Shown: positions 32,632-43,880, counted from the stretch's first letter. The stretch is DNA of 64,000 nt from Capronia americana (GCA_016110215.1 JADWQD010000010.1:682001-746000), one strand, 5' to 3'. Translations and numbers: made by a program. The notes: generated from the letters alone by a model not told the origin.

Positions 32632-34366
32632 TTATATCCCCACCGTAATACTCTTAATCTCGGTATATTCATTCAACGCATCACGCCCGCCCTCCCTCCC
32701 GACCCCACTGTCCTTAATCCCGCCAAACGGCTGCTCACACGCGCTGATCAAGCCGACCCTCACGCCCACCATACCGGACTCCAACGCCTCACTGACCCTC
32801 CACACGCGCGAAATGTCCTCGGTGAAGAAATACGACGCCAGCCCGGCGTTCGTGCTGTTCGCCAGCGCAATCACCTCGTCGTCCGTGTCGAAGGGGACCA
32901 AGAAAGCCAGGGGACCGAACGTCTCCTCCCTCATGAAGAGCATGTCCTTGGTCGCGTGCGTGACGATGCGGGGCGCGTAGAAATTGGGACCCAGGCCGCC
33001 GTTGGGCCCGGGAAGGGCGCGGCTCGTCTCGTCGGCGTGGATTTTGGCGCCGTGAGCCAGCGCGTCGTCGAGTTGCGCGGTGATCTTGGTGAAAGCCCGC
33101 TCCGCGTACAGCGGGCCGAAGTTGACGGATTTGTCCCACACGGATCCGTACCGGAAGGTGGCGCCCAGTTTGGTGGCCAGGACGGTGGCGAAGGCGTCCA
33201 TGACGGAGCGGTGCACGAAGATGCGGTTCGCGCACACGCACGTCTGGCCCGACGAGCGGAATTTCGAGGATATTAGGCCTAAAGCACACGCGTGCCACGA
33301 TGGCACTCAAACATTAGCATGCTGCAACGCGGTGTTGTTATAGCGTTAGGTTGTATCACGATACTCGGCGGACAGACTCACCCTCAGCCGCCTTATCCAG
33401 CTTCGCGTCCTCAAAGACAATAAACGGCGCGTTGCCCCCAAGTTCGAGACTCGTCTTCTTGAACGTCTTTGCGCATTCGGCGTGCAGGTACCGCCCCACG
33501 GCCGTACTGCCGGTGAAGCTCAAATGCCTGACGCTGGGGTTCTGCGTCATCTCCTCGCCGACCAGTTTCGACTTCTCCGCGCTGGCCGTCACGATGTTGA
33601 GCACGCCCGGCGGGCCGCCCGCGCGCTCGAACAGTTTGGCCACCGCGATGGCGCACAGCGGCGTCTCCGGCGCGGGCTTGCACACGACGGTGTTGCCCGC
33701 GGCGATGGCGGCGCCGACCTTCCGCGTCACCATGGCGATGGGCGAGTTCCAGGGCGTGATGGCCGCGACCACTCCCTGCGGCTGTCGGATCGTGAAGATC
33801 CTGTTCTCCCCCTTCGCGGCCGGGATCGTCTCGCCGTACTGGCGCTCGATCGCACCTTCGAACCAGTCCAGGAAGTCGGTCCCGTATTTGACGGTGACGA
33901 GCGATTCCGTGAACGGCTTGCCGAGCTCGAGCGTGCAGATCGCGGCGAGGTCGTCCTTGGCCGCTCTGATGAGGTCGGCCCACCGCCGCATGAGCCATCG
34001 CCGGTCGCGCGCCGTGGTCTTACGGTACGTCGTGAAGGCGGACTGAGCGGCTTCGATGGCCTGGCGGGTCTCCTCTCGGCCTAGGTCCGCGACGTGGCAG
34101 ATCTGCTCGTTGTCGCTGGGGTCTGGGTGAGCGTGGCATCATCGTGAGCAGTGGTGTGAATGAGAATATCGGGGGATGGCATCCTTACCGAGCACGGCAA
34201 ACTTGTCTCCATTGCTGGCGTCGATCCATTTGCCTCCTATGAAGGAGCGGGTGTCCAGCAAGGAAGGGTCGTTGAACTATTGGATCCGTCCGTTAGAAGA
34301 CGGGACGCGTGCGGAGCCGAGCTGGCCTACCGTGTATGGGATCTTCTTCAACAGTATGTCGGCCAT
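32632..34366 (-). CDS. UGA2: Succinate-semialdehyde dehydrogenase (aldehyde dehydrogenase family)
   Basis: Oxidises succinate semialdehyde (or a similar semialdehyde) to the acid with NAD(P). Four exons: 34331-34366, 34189-34276, 33382-34122 and 32632-33278 (503 residues). Early sequence is RSFIGGKWIDASNGDKFAVLDPSDNEQICHVADLG. The catalytic Glu is in TSLELGGNAPFIVFEDA and the catalytic Cys in SSGQTCVCANRIFVH. The conserved NSP and cofactor region is TPWNSPIAMVTRKVGAAIAAGNTVVCKPAPETP. It ends with QPFGGIKDSGVGREGGRDALNEYTEIKSITVGI. The motif set is that of the GabD/UGA2 clade, though substrates vary within it. The tiny first exon (MADILLKKIPYT) is supported by a CTAAC branch point but is the least certain part. 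It converges on the FAD dehydrogenase gene with a 173-bp gap. Confidence 0.9.
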
Positions 34367-34899
34367 GTTTTCCGTCTAAAGTATGTTGATATGTGTCCCT
34401 ATGTAGGTATGCGTATGTCTAAGCTGTCTTGGTGCTGCCCAAGGACCACAAAGCTTTTGAGCCGTGCCATGGTGTTTTGATACTGCACGTATTGAGCGGG
34501 GAAACAATGATCGACCGACGCTTCCTTCCCTTGCCGGACAATGTCCGTGGGGTTCCAGAGAGAAGGTCGAAAGTACGTTGGTTCGTCTGAAGGAAACCAA
34601 ACTCATCTCCGCATTTCTGGACTGTGTATACCCCGACATTGTGGAGAGCCAGGGGTATGTACGCCCGATCTCGGCTTCCCGTGCATTTCAGAGTGTCTTC
34701 TCAGACATGTGTTTATCCACATCCAGCCAGCACCCTCCACATGCAATGTGCGCAGCAGGCTCCCCGCGTGGTGTGTTAAGAACTCGGTTCACGCCGCTTC
34801 GCTCATATCCTAATCCCAACACCATTCTTCATTCTGTTCCATTCATCTCGCTCAAGGTTTACGCACGCAAACATGGCCTTTGGCTGAACAATTGACGGT
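34367..34899. other. Intergenic region, nothing recognised
   Basis: Spacer between two minus-strand genes that should hold the aldehyde dehydrogenase promoter. Short plus-strand frames here show no family signature. Confidence 0.5.
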
Positions 34900-36267
34900 T
34901 CAATCATCGGTAAGATCAATAATGACCTTTGTCCTCCTGGGGGGTGGTAACACTTCGACCGGCTTGTCGTCATCGTCGAGCGTTGCTTCGTCTCGTGATC
35001 TCTTGACACCGCTGCTAGGGTCGGTCCTCTCTGGAAGACGACGGTTTTCTTGCTTGATGTGGGCGGGCAAAGGAGGCAGAGGAACCGACGATCGAGTCTC
35101 CGCTTTGACCCTGGTAGGCCGCCGAAGTGAATCCTTGTTGTCCATCAGCGGCTCGACCTTGACACCGGGTTCACGCCTTGGGGCCAACGTGCTAGCAGTG
35201 CTCTCACGATCGAATTCGCTGCTGATACGATTCCCAGACTCTGCCCGGGCCACTCTCTCCTGGTCGGTATTAGGTCTTTCTTGTCTTGTGTATCGCCGGA
35301 GGTAAGTTACATACTCTTAGTTCCCTAAGCTCTTGATGCATCGCCAGCATCATCTCGTTGTTGCGCCGCATCATAAGTCCAGCGTCGGGAACGGGTGAAG
35401 GGCTTCTTGGAATGCACCCGAGACTCTGAAGAGTTCCTGTAGACCTCAGTACGTAAGCCATGAACGTAGTTCACTTTCTCACCTCTGGTTCTGTAGAGGA
35501 ACTTGAACTCATATGGCGCACCCCTGTCGCTGTTGATGGGCGTGTACTGGTAATGTTGTATTGCTGGCGGTCGTGCCACACCCTTCACAGCATACCTGGT
35601 TGTATTTGAGCTGGTGCCATATGGCCGAGAGAGAAAACGGATTACTTGACGTTATTTTTGATCGGTTTCCCCTTCAGAGCTTTCTCCGATATCTCATCCA
35701 GAGGCTTGGTGAAAGCTCCATCCCATACATACGGGCTGGGTACCAATTTCGCTTTGGCCCTGTAGACTGACACTCGGAGAGATCCTAGTAGGTCGATATC
35801 AGGAGGGGAGAGGTTTTCCGGAAGCGGAGCATCTTCATCTGTTACCGGTCAGAGCTGTATGTAAGATCAACAGCACAGGGAAACTTACCGACACCGAGCG
35901 GACCGAATTCATAACAGGCGTTGACCCACTGTCCAGTAACTTCGTCTCTAATGGTGTGCTGGTCAAACCAAAATACTCGAGGGAATTGAAGCTCGCCTCT
36001 GCGAGCTGCTACACTTTCGTAGGAGCAAGTGTGAAATACCCCGTTCTTATTCTGGTCGACAAAGAGTTTGACGCAGATATCGCTCGCTGTGAGAAATTTG
36101 AAACCCGGAAGAAGGGCAACTTTCACTGAGAACCTCTGACCTGCTTTGACTTCTACATATCGAGTCATGTGGTGGTCATCTTCGGCTTCACCATCTGGGT
36201 CGGGGTATTCATTCAGAGGTTGGCCGTCGACGTATACCCGAACGTTGATGTATTCTTGGGCAGGCAT
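34900..36267 (-). CDS. DUF7918-like protein with C-terminal SUMO-interaction-like motif
   Basis: Function unknown. Five exons: 35889-36267, 35646-35838, 35483-35595, 35315-35436 and 34900-35259 (388 residues). The N-terminal ~230 residues resemble the fungal DUF7918 domain: a beta-rich start (INVRVYVDGQPLNEYPDPDGEAED), then TRYVEVKAGQRFSVKVAL, IKLFVDQ-like strands, and YEFKFLYRTR. The following part is a short helix (RRNNEMMLAMHQELRELRERVARAE), possibly a coiled coil, then a charged linker. The last residues are RRTKVIIDLTDD, a hydrophobic VIIDL followed by acidic residues that fits a SUMO-interaction motif. All five joins keep phase, although the last acceptor (GACCAG) was chosen over a nearer AAG because only it does so. 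Confidence 0.72.
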
Positions 36268-36746
36268 GATGTTGGTCTTTCATTCCTCTGTTGAGGTGAG
36301 AAAGAGAATGAGAGGGGGAAGTGAATTACAGGTGAAGCACAAGTCAACGGCAACGTAAAGTTGGATGAGAAGGGAAGTGGCAGGTGCGGCGGCTGAAAAT
36401 CAATCTCCGCCGACTAAAGCTTTCATTGACACCCATTCTTGCCTCAGTGTGCATGAGAAGTTGCCTGCCTCTCACTGACGCGTCTAACTGGAAGAAGGAC
36501 CAGGGCAGCCGAGTGTCGTGTCACAAGTAGCCTTATCATATGCAATGTTGCCGGTCCGAGCAGTTCCCAGCAGAGGGCGTATGAAGGCGACTGAATTGTC
36601 CGACTCGTCTTATGGGTAGAGAGCTTGCGGGTGATGAGGACGGCAATGCGCTGTTGCGATGAGGGCACGGCAACATTCGAACGTACATGGGGTGCTCGAC
36701 CCAACAGTTCGTACCCGTTCGTCTGTGTTTACCGCCCGCTCCTGGA
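36268..36746. other. Intergenic region between two minus-strand genes
   Basis: 479 bp holding the DUF7918 gene promoter and the 3' end of the NACHT gene. Nothing else was recognised. Confidence 0.5.
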
Positions 36747-39700
36747 CTATTCTGTCCCTTCTTCAAAGACTTGGCCACCTCCTTGTTGCAAAATCTGTGC
36801 AAGCCCGTTAAGAACTTCCGGATCATCTGGTCTCTTGTAATACCCTTTCTCTTCGAGGTACTCCTCCAAACCCACCTTAGGGGATCTGTTGCAGATTTCC
36901 ACCAGGCCCTCGTATGCGCGGTAGATGTTGGCATATTTCCCTGAGGGCCACCTGCCTCGGGGAATTTCGCGCACCAGGCTCCCTACTAATTCTGAGTCGG
37001 CCGTTTGGATTTCGGCGTACTCTCGTACTCCTGGAGGATTCCAGCCCAAAAAAGGCCTGGACGGACGACCCTTTGGACTGAAACGAGCAATACCTGGTCT
37101 AACAAGAAGAACTCGATGGTGAGACGGGACGTCGACTTGTTCGTGGTGACGGAGGAGGTGCGCTCCGTTTTGCTCGACGATAATGACGAGTCGATTATCG
37201 TCTCCCTTTGCTACAGGCGCTATTTTGCGCACCCCTTCTTCCAGATGGGAGGGATATTCACCGCCCCAGAGATACGCGGTAATGAAGCGATCATCCAAAT
37301 TTGCCCCTGATTGTATAAAGGCGGAGATGGTTCCGTCAGGATAGTCCTCGTCAGGATAGTCCTCGACGCGGATTTCCTCTGTAGAACGACAAAACTCAAG
37401 GAATGGTGTATTCTTGACCGGAAAATCTGCAGCCAGATAGAAGGTCGAGTTCGGGTTTCCGCCGAGATCCAGGAATTTCCCGACCGTCGCCAACGTCCTT
37501 TTCTCATATATGTTCGTTGAAGCACAGAGGAGAAGGTAATCTTTATATTCCTGACCGAGCTGCTTCATGCCGGACTTGTGTTGAAGGTGTCCACCGAACC
37601 ATGCATCAAAATAGTCCGTCAACCCAGCGTAGACCGTTAATCCCAGATAATCCACCGGGCCCCCATAAGGTATATCAAGAGATCTGACTTTATCTAGCCA
37701 ACGTCCACACACATTTCCATCTGTGCCTGAGACAAATCGAGCCAGAGTTTTCTCAAAACCCCGCAGATATGTGGCAAAGGCGTCCGGCTTTACTGGCGGG
37801 TTCTCCTGTATGATCTTCAATTGTGCGAGTATGTCCGTAAGCTCGTCAAGGCTTGGTGGGTCTCGGATCCCCACACGCCACGCCCTGAGTCTGGCATCGA
37901 GAACGAGTTCGAAAACCTCGAGTTCAGTGAGCCGATAAGGCTCTAGAAGTTTCATCCCTTCAGCGTCGGCAAGGAAGAAGTCTCTGGCTGTTCGATGCAA
38001 GAACTTCACCTCCTTATACCATGCAACATCATATTCCCCAACTTCCAGCATTCCGACGGTCAGACGGACGATTCGTTCGTGCACTAGCTCAAGGTCTTCT
38101 TTTTCTTTCTCCAGATTGTAGCCCCTCGTTTGGTGCCAAGGTCGGCCATTCAGTTGTTGATAGCAACCCACGAAATACCCCAGGGAGACCCAAGTCAGTA
38201 GGTCTGTTTTGAGGTTTTCAATGTGTTTATGGTCTTCCAAGTACAGCGCAAGCTGAATGTACATGCTTGACTCCTGCGCTGTTCGCTTGTTGCCTTTTCC
38301 CCGTCGACGTAACATATTTCTGTAGAGTTCTGAGATGTCGGAAGGCAACTCTTCGATGTACTCCAGAACTTGTTCGAACATTACAGATATGTCAAAGTCC
38401 GTGTTCACTGCGTTCAATACAAGGTAAACCCACAGAAACACGCCCTGTGCCCGAGATACGATCTCCTCGATGACCATCTGCCTCAGTTGCTGTTGACCGG
38501 AACTCGGCATGGTTCTCCCCGAAGGGACTTCTCTCAAGTTTTCCGAGACATATTTCTCTATATCGGCTTCGGTGAGGGCCTGAAGGTCCAAGACCGGAAG
38601 CCCTGGGAATGTCCTGGAGAGTGCATATCGGATCCTCTCCTCTGGCCGCGCAGATACGCAGATTTTGATGTTCGTCTTCACGGCAAGGCTCGCGAGGAAA
38701 GGCATGAGAAACTTTTCAAAATCTGGCTCAACACATTCGTCTAATCCGTCGACAAAAAGGCATAGTGGGGTATTTTGGGCAATATATTCGGCAGCCTCCA
38801 TCAGAAGGCATTTGAGATGGTTGGTGTTCCAGTCAGAGGTCCTTTTCTTTGTCTGCATATCTTTCTTTTGCGCGATGGTGGCAATTAAATCCGGACGTTG
38901 CCGCAATAAGTCATATAGTAGGGTGAATAAGAATCCTCGAAATGAATTTTCCATACCAGTCGTGTCAGCAAGCCAGAAATAGAAGTCGAGCACTAGCGGT
39001 TCGCATGACCTCCACGCATGGAGGCAGACAATTGTTTGGTCGTTAACAGCGAGAAATTTCATGAAAGTACTTTTCCCGGAACCTGGCTTGCCCCGAACCC
39101 AGAATATTCCAGCGCCTGAGCTGAGCCAAGTAGTGAGGTCGGACGGCGTTCCATCTTCATCCTCTGCAAAAGCCCATTGGAATGTCCCATAATGCTCGGG
39201 CCGTATATTATGTTTGCGCTTGGGCTGGTTGTTGTCGGTCAGGCTTTTGAGAAAATTGGCCTCCGTGTCGGATTGCCTTCTTTCCTCGCTCTCTGCTGCG
39301 AACTGGACGGCAAGACTCTGTACCACCTCGACGACGGGCGATATCTGGGCGACGTTCTGGGGGTGGATAACCACTAGGAGCTCCTTCATGTACGCTGCTG
39401 CTACAGCCGCTGCATAGGGCTGCCACCTCTTATTCTTGTGCGAGTCCGCATAGTCACAAATCCCTCGAATCACCAGGCATGGGAACGAATCCATTAATCC
39501 GGCCGCCTCCATCTCCACGCAGAGAATCTTCATCTCTTTCTTCAGCTTGTCTCGCTCTGTGGCATTCTTAACAACCTTGTTGGCTGATCCGATCGTTCCG
39601 TAATGGACAGAAGGGCCTGCGTGGGCGCGAACTGGTCGTTCAACGGTTTCCCTTTCGTCGCAATCATCACACGTAGTGCCGCCTCGATGGTCATAGCTCG

Positions 39701-40322
39701 ATCGAAATAATTGATCGTGATCCGTTCCAGGATAGCTGTAGTGGTCCTTCATCTTAGGGTATCTTTCAATCATCTGCGACAAATAGTGCGAGGTCTGGCT
39801 GTCCTCCATCATGTGCGTCGCCCGCAGTTGCTCAATAGCCGACAGCAGCACCGCTGGTGGCTTGTTTAGCGTGCCCGTCCGCTGGAAGCCACTGCTGGTT
39901 TCTTTACCCAGATCATATTGGATTACCCCGCCGAAGGTATTCGTGGGCTTGCTCACCACTATGTCTCCTAATCGAATATCATGGCCCTCATCTTCATCAG
40001 GCACCCCCCCGCCGATGCCCACGAGGAGTCCGAATCGAATAGAGGGGAAGTCATTCATAAGCTGGACCGCCGTCGTCGCTGCAGCATTGTTCCCAACCTC
40101 GGGCAGAACCGCAACCACCACGTTGTGACCACACATTTCTCCCAAGATGTAGCTATTTTGGTCACGCTGAGTGGGCAGGCTTGGGTGGATCCGGTCCAGT
40201 ACTGCTTTCACAGGAGCCAGTTCTACTCCCACGGGGCAGATGCAGCCCACAGTGTAGTCGCGGTGGGTTAAGGACATGATGGATTCGTCGGGCGTAAGAC
40301 CCTCAGCGTTGGACTCTTGCAA
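36747..40322 (-). CDS. Fungal NLR-like protein: nucleoside phosphorylase domain fused to NACHT NTPase
   Basis: Likely a STAND-type immune or non-self sensor. A single 1191-residue exon. Residues ~20-330 form a PNP_UDP_1 domain: YTVGCICPVGVELAPVKAVLD at the start, GLLVGIGGGVPDEDEGHDIRLGDIVVS in the middle, and VEMEAAGLMDSFPCLVIRGICDYADSHKNKRWQPYAAA at the end. After a linker the NACHT domain has Walker A WVRGKPGSGKSTFMKFL (about 420-435) and Walker B-like LCLFVDGLDECVEPDFEKF, then KICVSARPEERI. The C-terminal ~450 residues contain helical NACHT-associated sequence, but I see no ankyrin, TPR or WD repeats. Usual fungal NLRs carry such repeats, so this may be a repeat-less form or one with degenerate repeats. 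The second ATG (40277) is an alternative start. Confidence 0.88.
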   Translation of the reverse strand: MQESNAEGLTPDESIMSLTHRDYTVGCICPVGVELAPVKAVLDRIHPSLPTQRDQNSYILGEMCGHNVVVAVLPEVGNNAAATTAVQLMNDFPSIRFGLLVGIGGGVPDEDEGHDIRLGDIVVSKPTNTFGGVIQYDLGKETSSGFQRTGTLNKPPAVLLSAIEQLRATHMMEDSQTSHYLSQMIERYPKMKDHYSYPGTDHDQLFRSSYDHRGGTTCDDCDERETVERPVRAHAGPSVHYGTIGSANKVVKNATERDKLKKEMKILCVEMEAAGLMDSFPCLVIRGICDYADSHKNKRWQPYAAAVAAAYMKELLVVIHPQNVAQISPVVEVVQSLAVQFAAESEERRQSDTEANFLKSLTDNNQPKRKHNIRPEHYGTFQWAFAEDEDGTPSDLTTWLSSGAGIFWVRGKPGSGKSTFMKFLAVNDQTIVCLHAWRSCEPLVLDFYFWLADTTGMENSFRGFLFTLLYDLLRQRPDLIATIAQKKDMQTKKRTSDWNTNHLKCLLMEAAEYIAQNTPLCLFVDGLDECVEPDFEKFLMPFLASLAVKTNIKICVSARPEERIRYALSRTFPGLPVLDLQALTEADIEKYVSENLREVPSGRTMPSSGQQQLRQMVIEEIVSRAQGVFLWVYLVLNAVNTDFDISVMFEQVLEYIEELPSDISELYRNMLRRRGKGNKRTAQESSMYIQLALYLEDHKHIENLKTDLLTWVSLGYFVGCYQQLNGRPWHQTRGYNLEKEKEDLELVHERIVRLTVGMLEVGEYDVAWYKEVKFLHRTARDFFLADAEGMKLLEPYRLTELEVFELVLDARLRAWRVGIRDPPSLDELTDILAQLKIIQENPPVKPDAFATYLRGFEKTLARFVSGTDGNVCGRWLDKVRSLDIPYGGPVDYLGLTVYAGLTDYFDAWFGGHLQHKSGMKQLGQEYKDYLLLCASTNIYEKRTLATVGKFLDLGGNPNSTFYLAADFPVKNTPFLEFCRSTEEIRVEDYPDEDYPDGTISAFIQSGANLDDRFITAYLWGGEYPSHLEEGVRKIAPVAKGDDNRLVIIVEQNGAHLLRHHEQVDVPSHHRVLLVRPGIARFSPKGRPSRPFLGWNPPGVREYAEIQTADSELVGSLVREIPRGRWPSGKYANIYRAYEGLVEICNRSPKVGLEEYLEEKGYYKRPDDPEVLNGLAQILQQGGGQVFEEGTE

Positions 40323-41421
40323 CTTTGCGGATCAGGCTGAGGTTCGATCCCGATGCAGGAGTCTCGCATATGTACTTCTGGGCGGTGGTAGAAATCGGCT
40401 AATGCGTGATCCGCCCAGGCGTGGCGGATTGTCGGTCCTGTTGTCTTCGACAAGCTAGCAGCAACTCGGGAGATGGGATCGAGGAAGAGAAGAACGAGAC
40501 ATTAGAAGAGCTGGCGGCTATTGACAGGGCCGCGACTGCGGCTGAATGTTACAGGCGGAAACGCAACCCCACGAGCGCCTCGAGCCACCACAACGTGACA
40601 GCGATTGAGTGGCCTTGTTGATGGACGCGGCTGCATAGTCCTCGAACCGCGTTTGGCTGGGGGTTCTCATTGCTGCCTGAGTAGCTGTCGGCCTGGCCAA
40701 TGAGTCGACCGAACCACCCACGGCCTTGTTCCAATTCGGAGAAGGAGCAATGATACGTGCTGCAACCTGCAAGCTGGTGGTTAATTATGACTTTGCAAGT
40801 GATTCTGGCGCCCGGCCACTTCCTCCAACATAGCCTGACCTGAGCAACAATCTTATCCTCCAATGACAATCAGAATCGCCTCTTTGCTGGAGACGTCGTT
40901 GGTCCAAGATTGACCTAGAAACGAGGTAGGAGACATGTTGGATGTCCATGGCTGTCATTGAGCAGCCACGCAGTGATCGAAGACGGATATGAGACGACAC
41001 GACCAGTGTTCCTCGTATGCCGAGATAATCCGAGCAGCATTGACTTTGATCAGCTTACAGTGCCTGTTCAGAGATCTCTGCCGCGGCAACTCAATTCAGC
41101 GAGATTCTGCCCCGCAACTCGGGTGATCTTGAACTCTCCAACTGGAGTCTCTCAAGTACAAACCCATGGCCCGGGTCTAAAGTATACTCAGAAGATATGA
41201 TAAGATACAGCCCGCTGGAGCTCGGGACATAGATTTTAAACCTGTCATTGCCTCAAAAGTCCATCACAGTCACTTACGGTAGGATTATACCCGGGACTGT
41301 ACACTCACAGTACACTCACGGCAAACTCAGAGTCCACTCACACAGTACCTACAGGGTAGATACCATATATACAGGCCGAAAACACCCCGCGCCCGCCCAC
41401 CTCAAAGCCATCGCCATTACC
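40323..41421. promoter_or_regulatory. Divergent intergenic region, NACHT gene and lipocalin-like gene
   Basis: 1.1 kb between divergent genes. Two TACACTCAC direct repeats (41300-41308 and 41311-41319) and related ACTCAC words occur 100-130 bp before the lipocalin-like start. No gene is supported. Confidence 0.5.
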
Positions 41422-42015
41422 ATGGCCAACGCCTTCGAAAAGCACAAACACAACCTCGTCGGCGTCTGGAGCCTCATCTCCGCCGAGATGTACGACTCGG
41501 ACAACCCGGCGGACCGGACCCTCCTGCACAAACCCTACGGCGACACGCCGCAGGGCAAGGTCGTGGTCTCGGCGTCGGGATACCTGCTCGCGACGCTCGT
41601 GGCGCCCGCGGGCCTGGAGCCCCTCGCGTCCGACGACTGGACGCTGGCCACGGACGCCGAGGTCGTGCGCGTGGGCCGGAGTCTGACCACCTACGGCGGG
41701 TTTATGACGGTGACGGAGCAGGACGACGGGTCGCTGCTGTGGCATACGAATGTCGAGATTGCGAGCAATCCGAATTGGGTCGGTAAGCCGCAGACCAGGA
41801 TTGCGCGGTTCAGCGAGCACGACGGCCAGGCGTATATGACGCTGAATCCGGTCAAGTGGTATACTCTGAAGGTTTGTTGTTCCCCACCCCGATTGAATCG
41901 TAACGAAATGCATTGCATAATTGCGACGGCGCGCGAACTGACCATGTGCTCTACTCTCCTTTAGGATGGGAAGAAAGCTCGAGGAGAGTTCAAATGGCGG
42001 AGGATCGGCTCTTGA
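41422..42015 (+). CDS. Lipocalin-like domain protein
   Basis: Small cytosolic protein of unknown ligand. Two exons, 41422-41871 and 41965-42015 (166 residues). The start HKHNLVGVWSLISAEMYD is the lipocalin-type G-x-W strand of the Lipocalin_5 group. Later segments are VVVSASGYLLATLVAP, RSLTTYGGFMTVTEQDDGSLLWHTNVEIASNPNWVGKPQTRIARF and the closing strand ARGEFKWRRIGS. Proteins of this type occur as stand-alone fungal genes and near secondary-metabolism or degradation genes, where function is mostly unproven. There is no signal peptide. The upstream frame (from 41248) reads through the leader and was rejected in favour of the ATG in good context (ACCATGGCC). It converges with the metallo-beta-lactamase gene 70 bp away. 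Confidence 0.78.
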
Positions 42016-42085
42016 ATACTGTACGAAACTCACGACACTGACGTTACAGTAATCACCTCCAATGCTCACATTACACTATGTCTCA

Positions 42086-43454
42086 TCATTCATGCTGCTT
42101 GGCCTCCTCGGTAGCCTGCTCTCCCTTCTGTTGCATCTGCTCGTTCGACCGATCCCACGGTTTCCCATCCCGCCAGAACCCCTCCACGATTAATTTTCGG
42201 CCTGGCTTCCCGTTGCGCGGTAATTCGTTCAGCCAGTCCCAGCGGGTCTTGTCCTTCCAGCCGCGACTCTTCCAGTCGTTGAGAGCTGACTCCGGGTGAT
42301 GATTCAAAGTAGGTAGGTGTTTCAGCAATGCTTCGTCGTGCGCAAGGCACACCATGACATTGTGCGATTGTTCAAACCCAAGCAGCTTGTTTACCGACTC
42401 CTGTGCCGTGGATGGCTCGACGTACGCGGAAGCGCCGTGGGTGGACACTTTGTAGAACGGCGTCCGCTGCCGCTCGGTGCAAGACACGTCATTTGACAGT
42501 TGCGGATGATGATCGGCGAACAGACTGCACGGGCACGGGGTGGGAAAGTACGAAGGATCGTGGTCCAGCACGTCGGCGGGGATCTTGTTAGGAAGCGGAT
42601 ACGTGGCGTTCGGTCTGATATCGCCCACGAAGTGGCATATGTCTCCACCTAGCAATAGGAATGTGCTGTCGTCGGCTGAGGTTGTGCGTGCAAGTCCGCA
42701 CATATGCCCGATACAGTGGCCAGGCGTGTCTACAGAGAGCAGTTTGGCCCATGAGCATGGCTTCAGATCGAAAGAAGCGCGGCTCTGGGGAGAGCGGAGA
42801 CGTACCGAGTAGATAGAACGAGCCATCTCCGAAGAAGTCGTACGCGCGGTAACCGCCGATGCGAAGGTTCGACCCCGTGAAGTCGATCTCTCGCAGCTCT
42901 CGCCCCTTGAAATCAGACACGAGCACCGGCGAGTCGAGCTTCTCCGGAAAACCAGGCAGCAGCAGCGGCGCGGACTTGAACCCAGGCCCAACCACGATCT
43001 CGGTCGAGGCTGGGAAGAGAGCCATATTTCCGATGTGATCCCAATGATAATGCGACCAGATCACGGTAGCTAAGAATTTGCAGGTCATCAGGAGAATGCT
43101 TCAGGGGCATCCCATGAACTCACAAATGCTCTCCAATCCAATCCGATTTTCCTCCAAGATCTCTGGGACACTCTTGTCGACCTTCAGGCTGGGGATGACG
43201 GTGCCGATCCTCTTCTGGAGGATAGCAGCATAGTTCCAATAGTCCTTGCGCACGCTCAAGTCAAACATCACTTTGCGGCCCGATGGCTCATGGTCAAGTA
43301 AGAATGCGACAGCGCTGAGATTGAGAAACTCGTGGCCTGGTTGCACGGGTTCGACGAATGATTCGGCTCGCACGGTCATGCGGGCAGTGGTGTCGATCAT
43401 TCGGACACGGACGGTCGAGGGTGAGGGAGGGAAGGTAATCGAAGCGGCAGGCAT
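42086..43454 (-). CDS. Metallo-beta-lactamase-fold hydrolase
   Basis: Probable Zn-dependent hydrolase, substrate unknown. Three exons: 43124-43454, 42806-43069 and 42086-42729 (412 residues). The metal motif HxHxDH is SHYHWDHIGN (VIWSHYHWDHIGN). Second-ligand regions are DTPGHCIGHMCGLARTT and LLGGDICHFVGD, with a late His in MVCLAHDEALL. The N-terminal part has GRKVMFDLSVRKDYWNY, as in fungal relatives of quorum-quenching lactonase-type proteins. Both introns interrupt the metal-ligand modules, and the joins (LESI/STVIWSHYH and FYLL/DTPGHC) restore conserved sequence. There is no signal peptide. The lipocalin-like gene is its convergent neighbour; any functional link is inference. Confidence 0.86.
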
Positions 43455-43880
43455 CTCGAACGTTAGTACCGGTCATTCAGGCTGTGAGGTGAGTCTCGTC
43501 GAGATGTTCGCACAACCACAAACTATAGAATTGTCGTTGTGCCTTGACATGACCGGGCACTTGCCGGGAAAGCACTTCCACGATGGTGAAGCTCATCCCC
43601 GCATCGTAGCCTTCCTGCAGATGTGAAGGTTTGTTTTCCAGCGACATTCTCACCATGAATAGGCTGCAGCTCTGATTGCAGAACCCATGAGTGATCAAAA
43701 TTCAGGACAGAATGGGAAAGGGCCGATTTGACCAGGGGGTCCAGGTTAGAAGATCATATGTGATGGACCTGAAGATCCGCTTGAAGCACGAGCAACCGTT
43801 CCTATTATCTCCAGCTTAATCATATTATACAGCCTTGAGATCTTGGCCCACCGAGATCCGATAAGAAGGTAACCGATCGT
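43455..43880. other. Intergenic region, nothing recognised
   Basis: Between two minus-strand genes; should hold the promoter of the metallo-beta-lactamase gene. No repeats or genes seen. Confidence 0.5.

Noticed and set aside
40318..40368. GGTTCGATCCC at about 40340, like a tRNA B-box
   Set aside because: The T-stem does not pair, no A-box or acceptor stem is found, and it lies at the 5' end of the NACHT gene.
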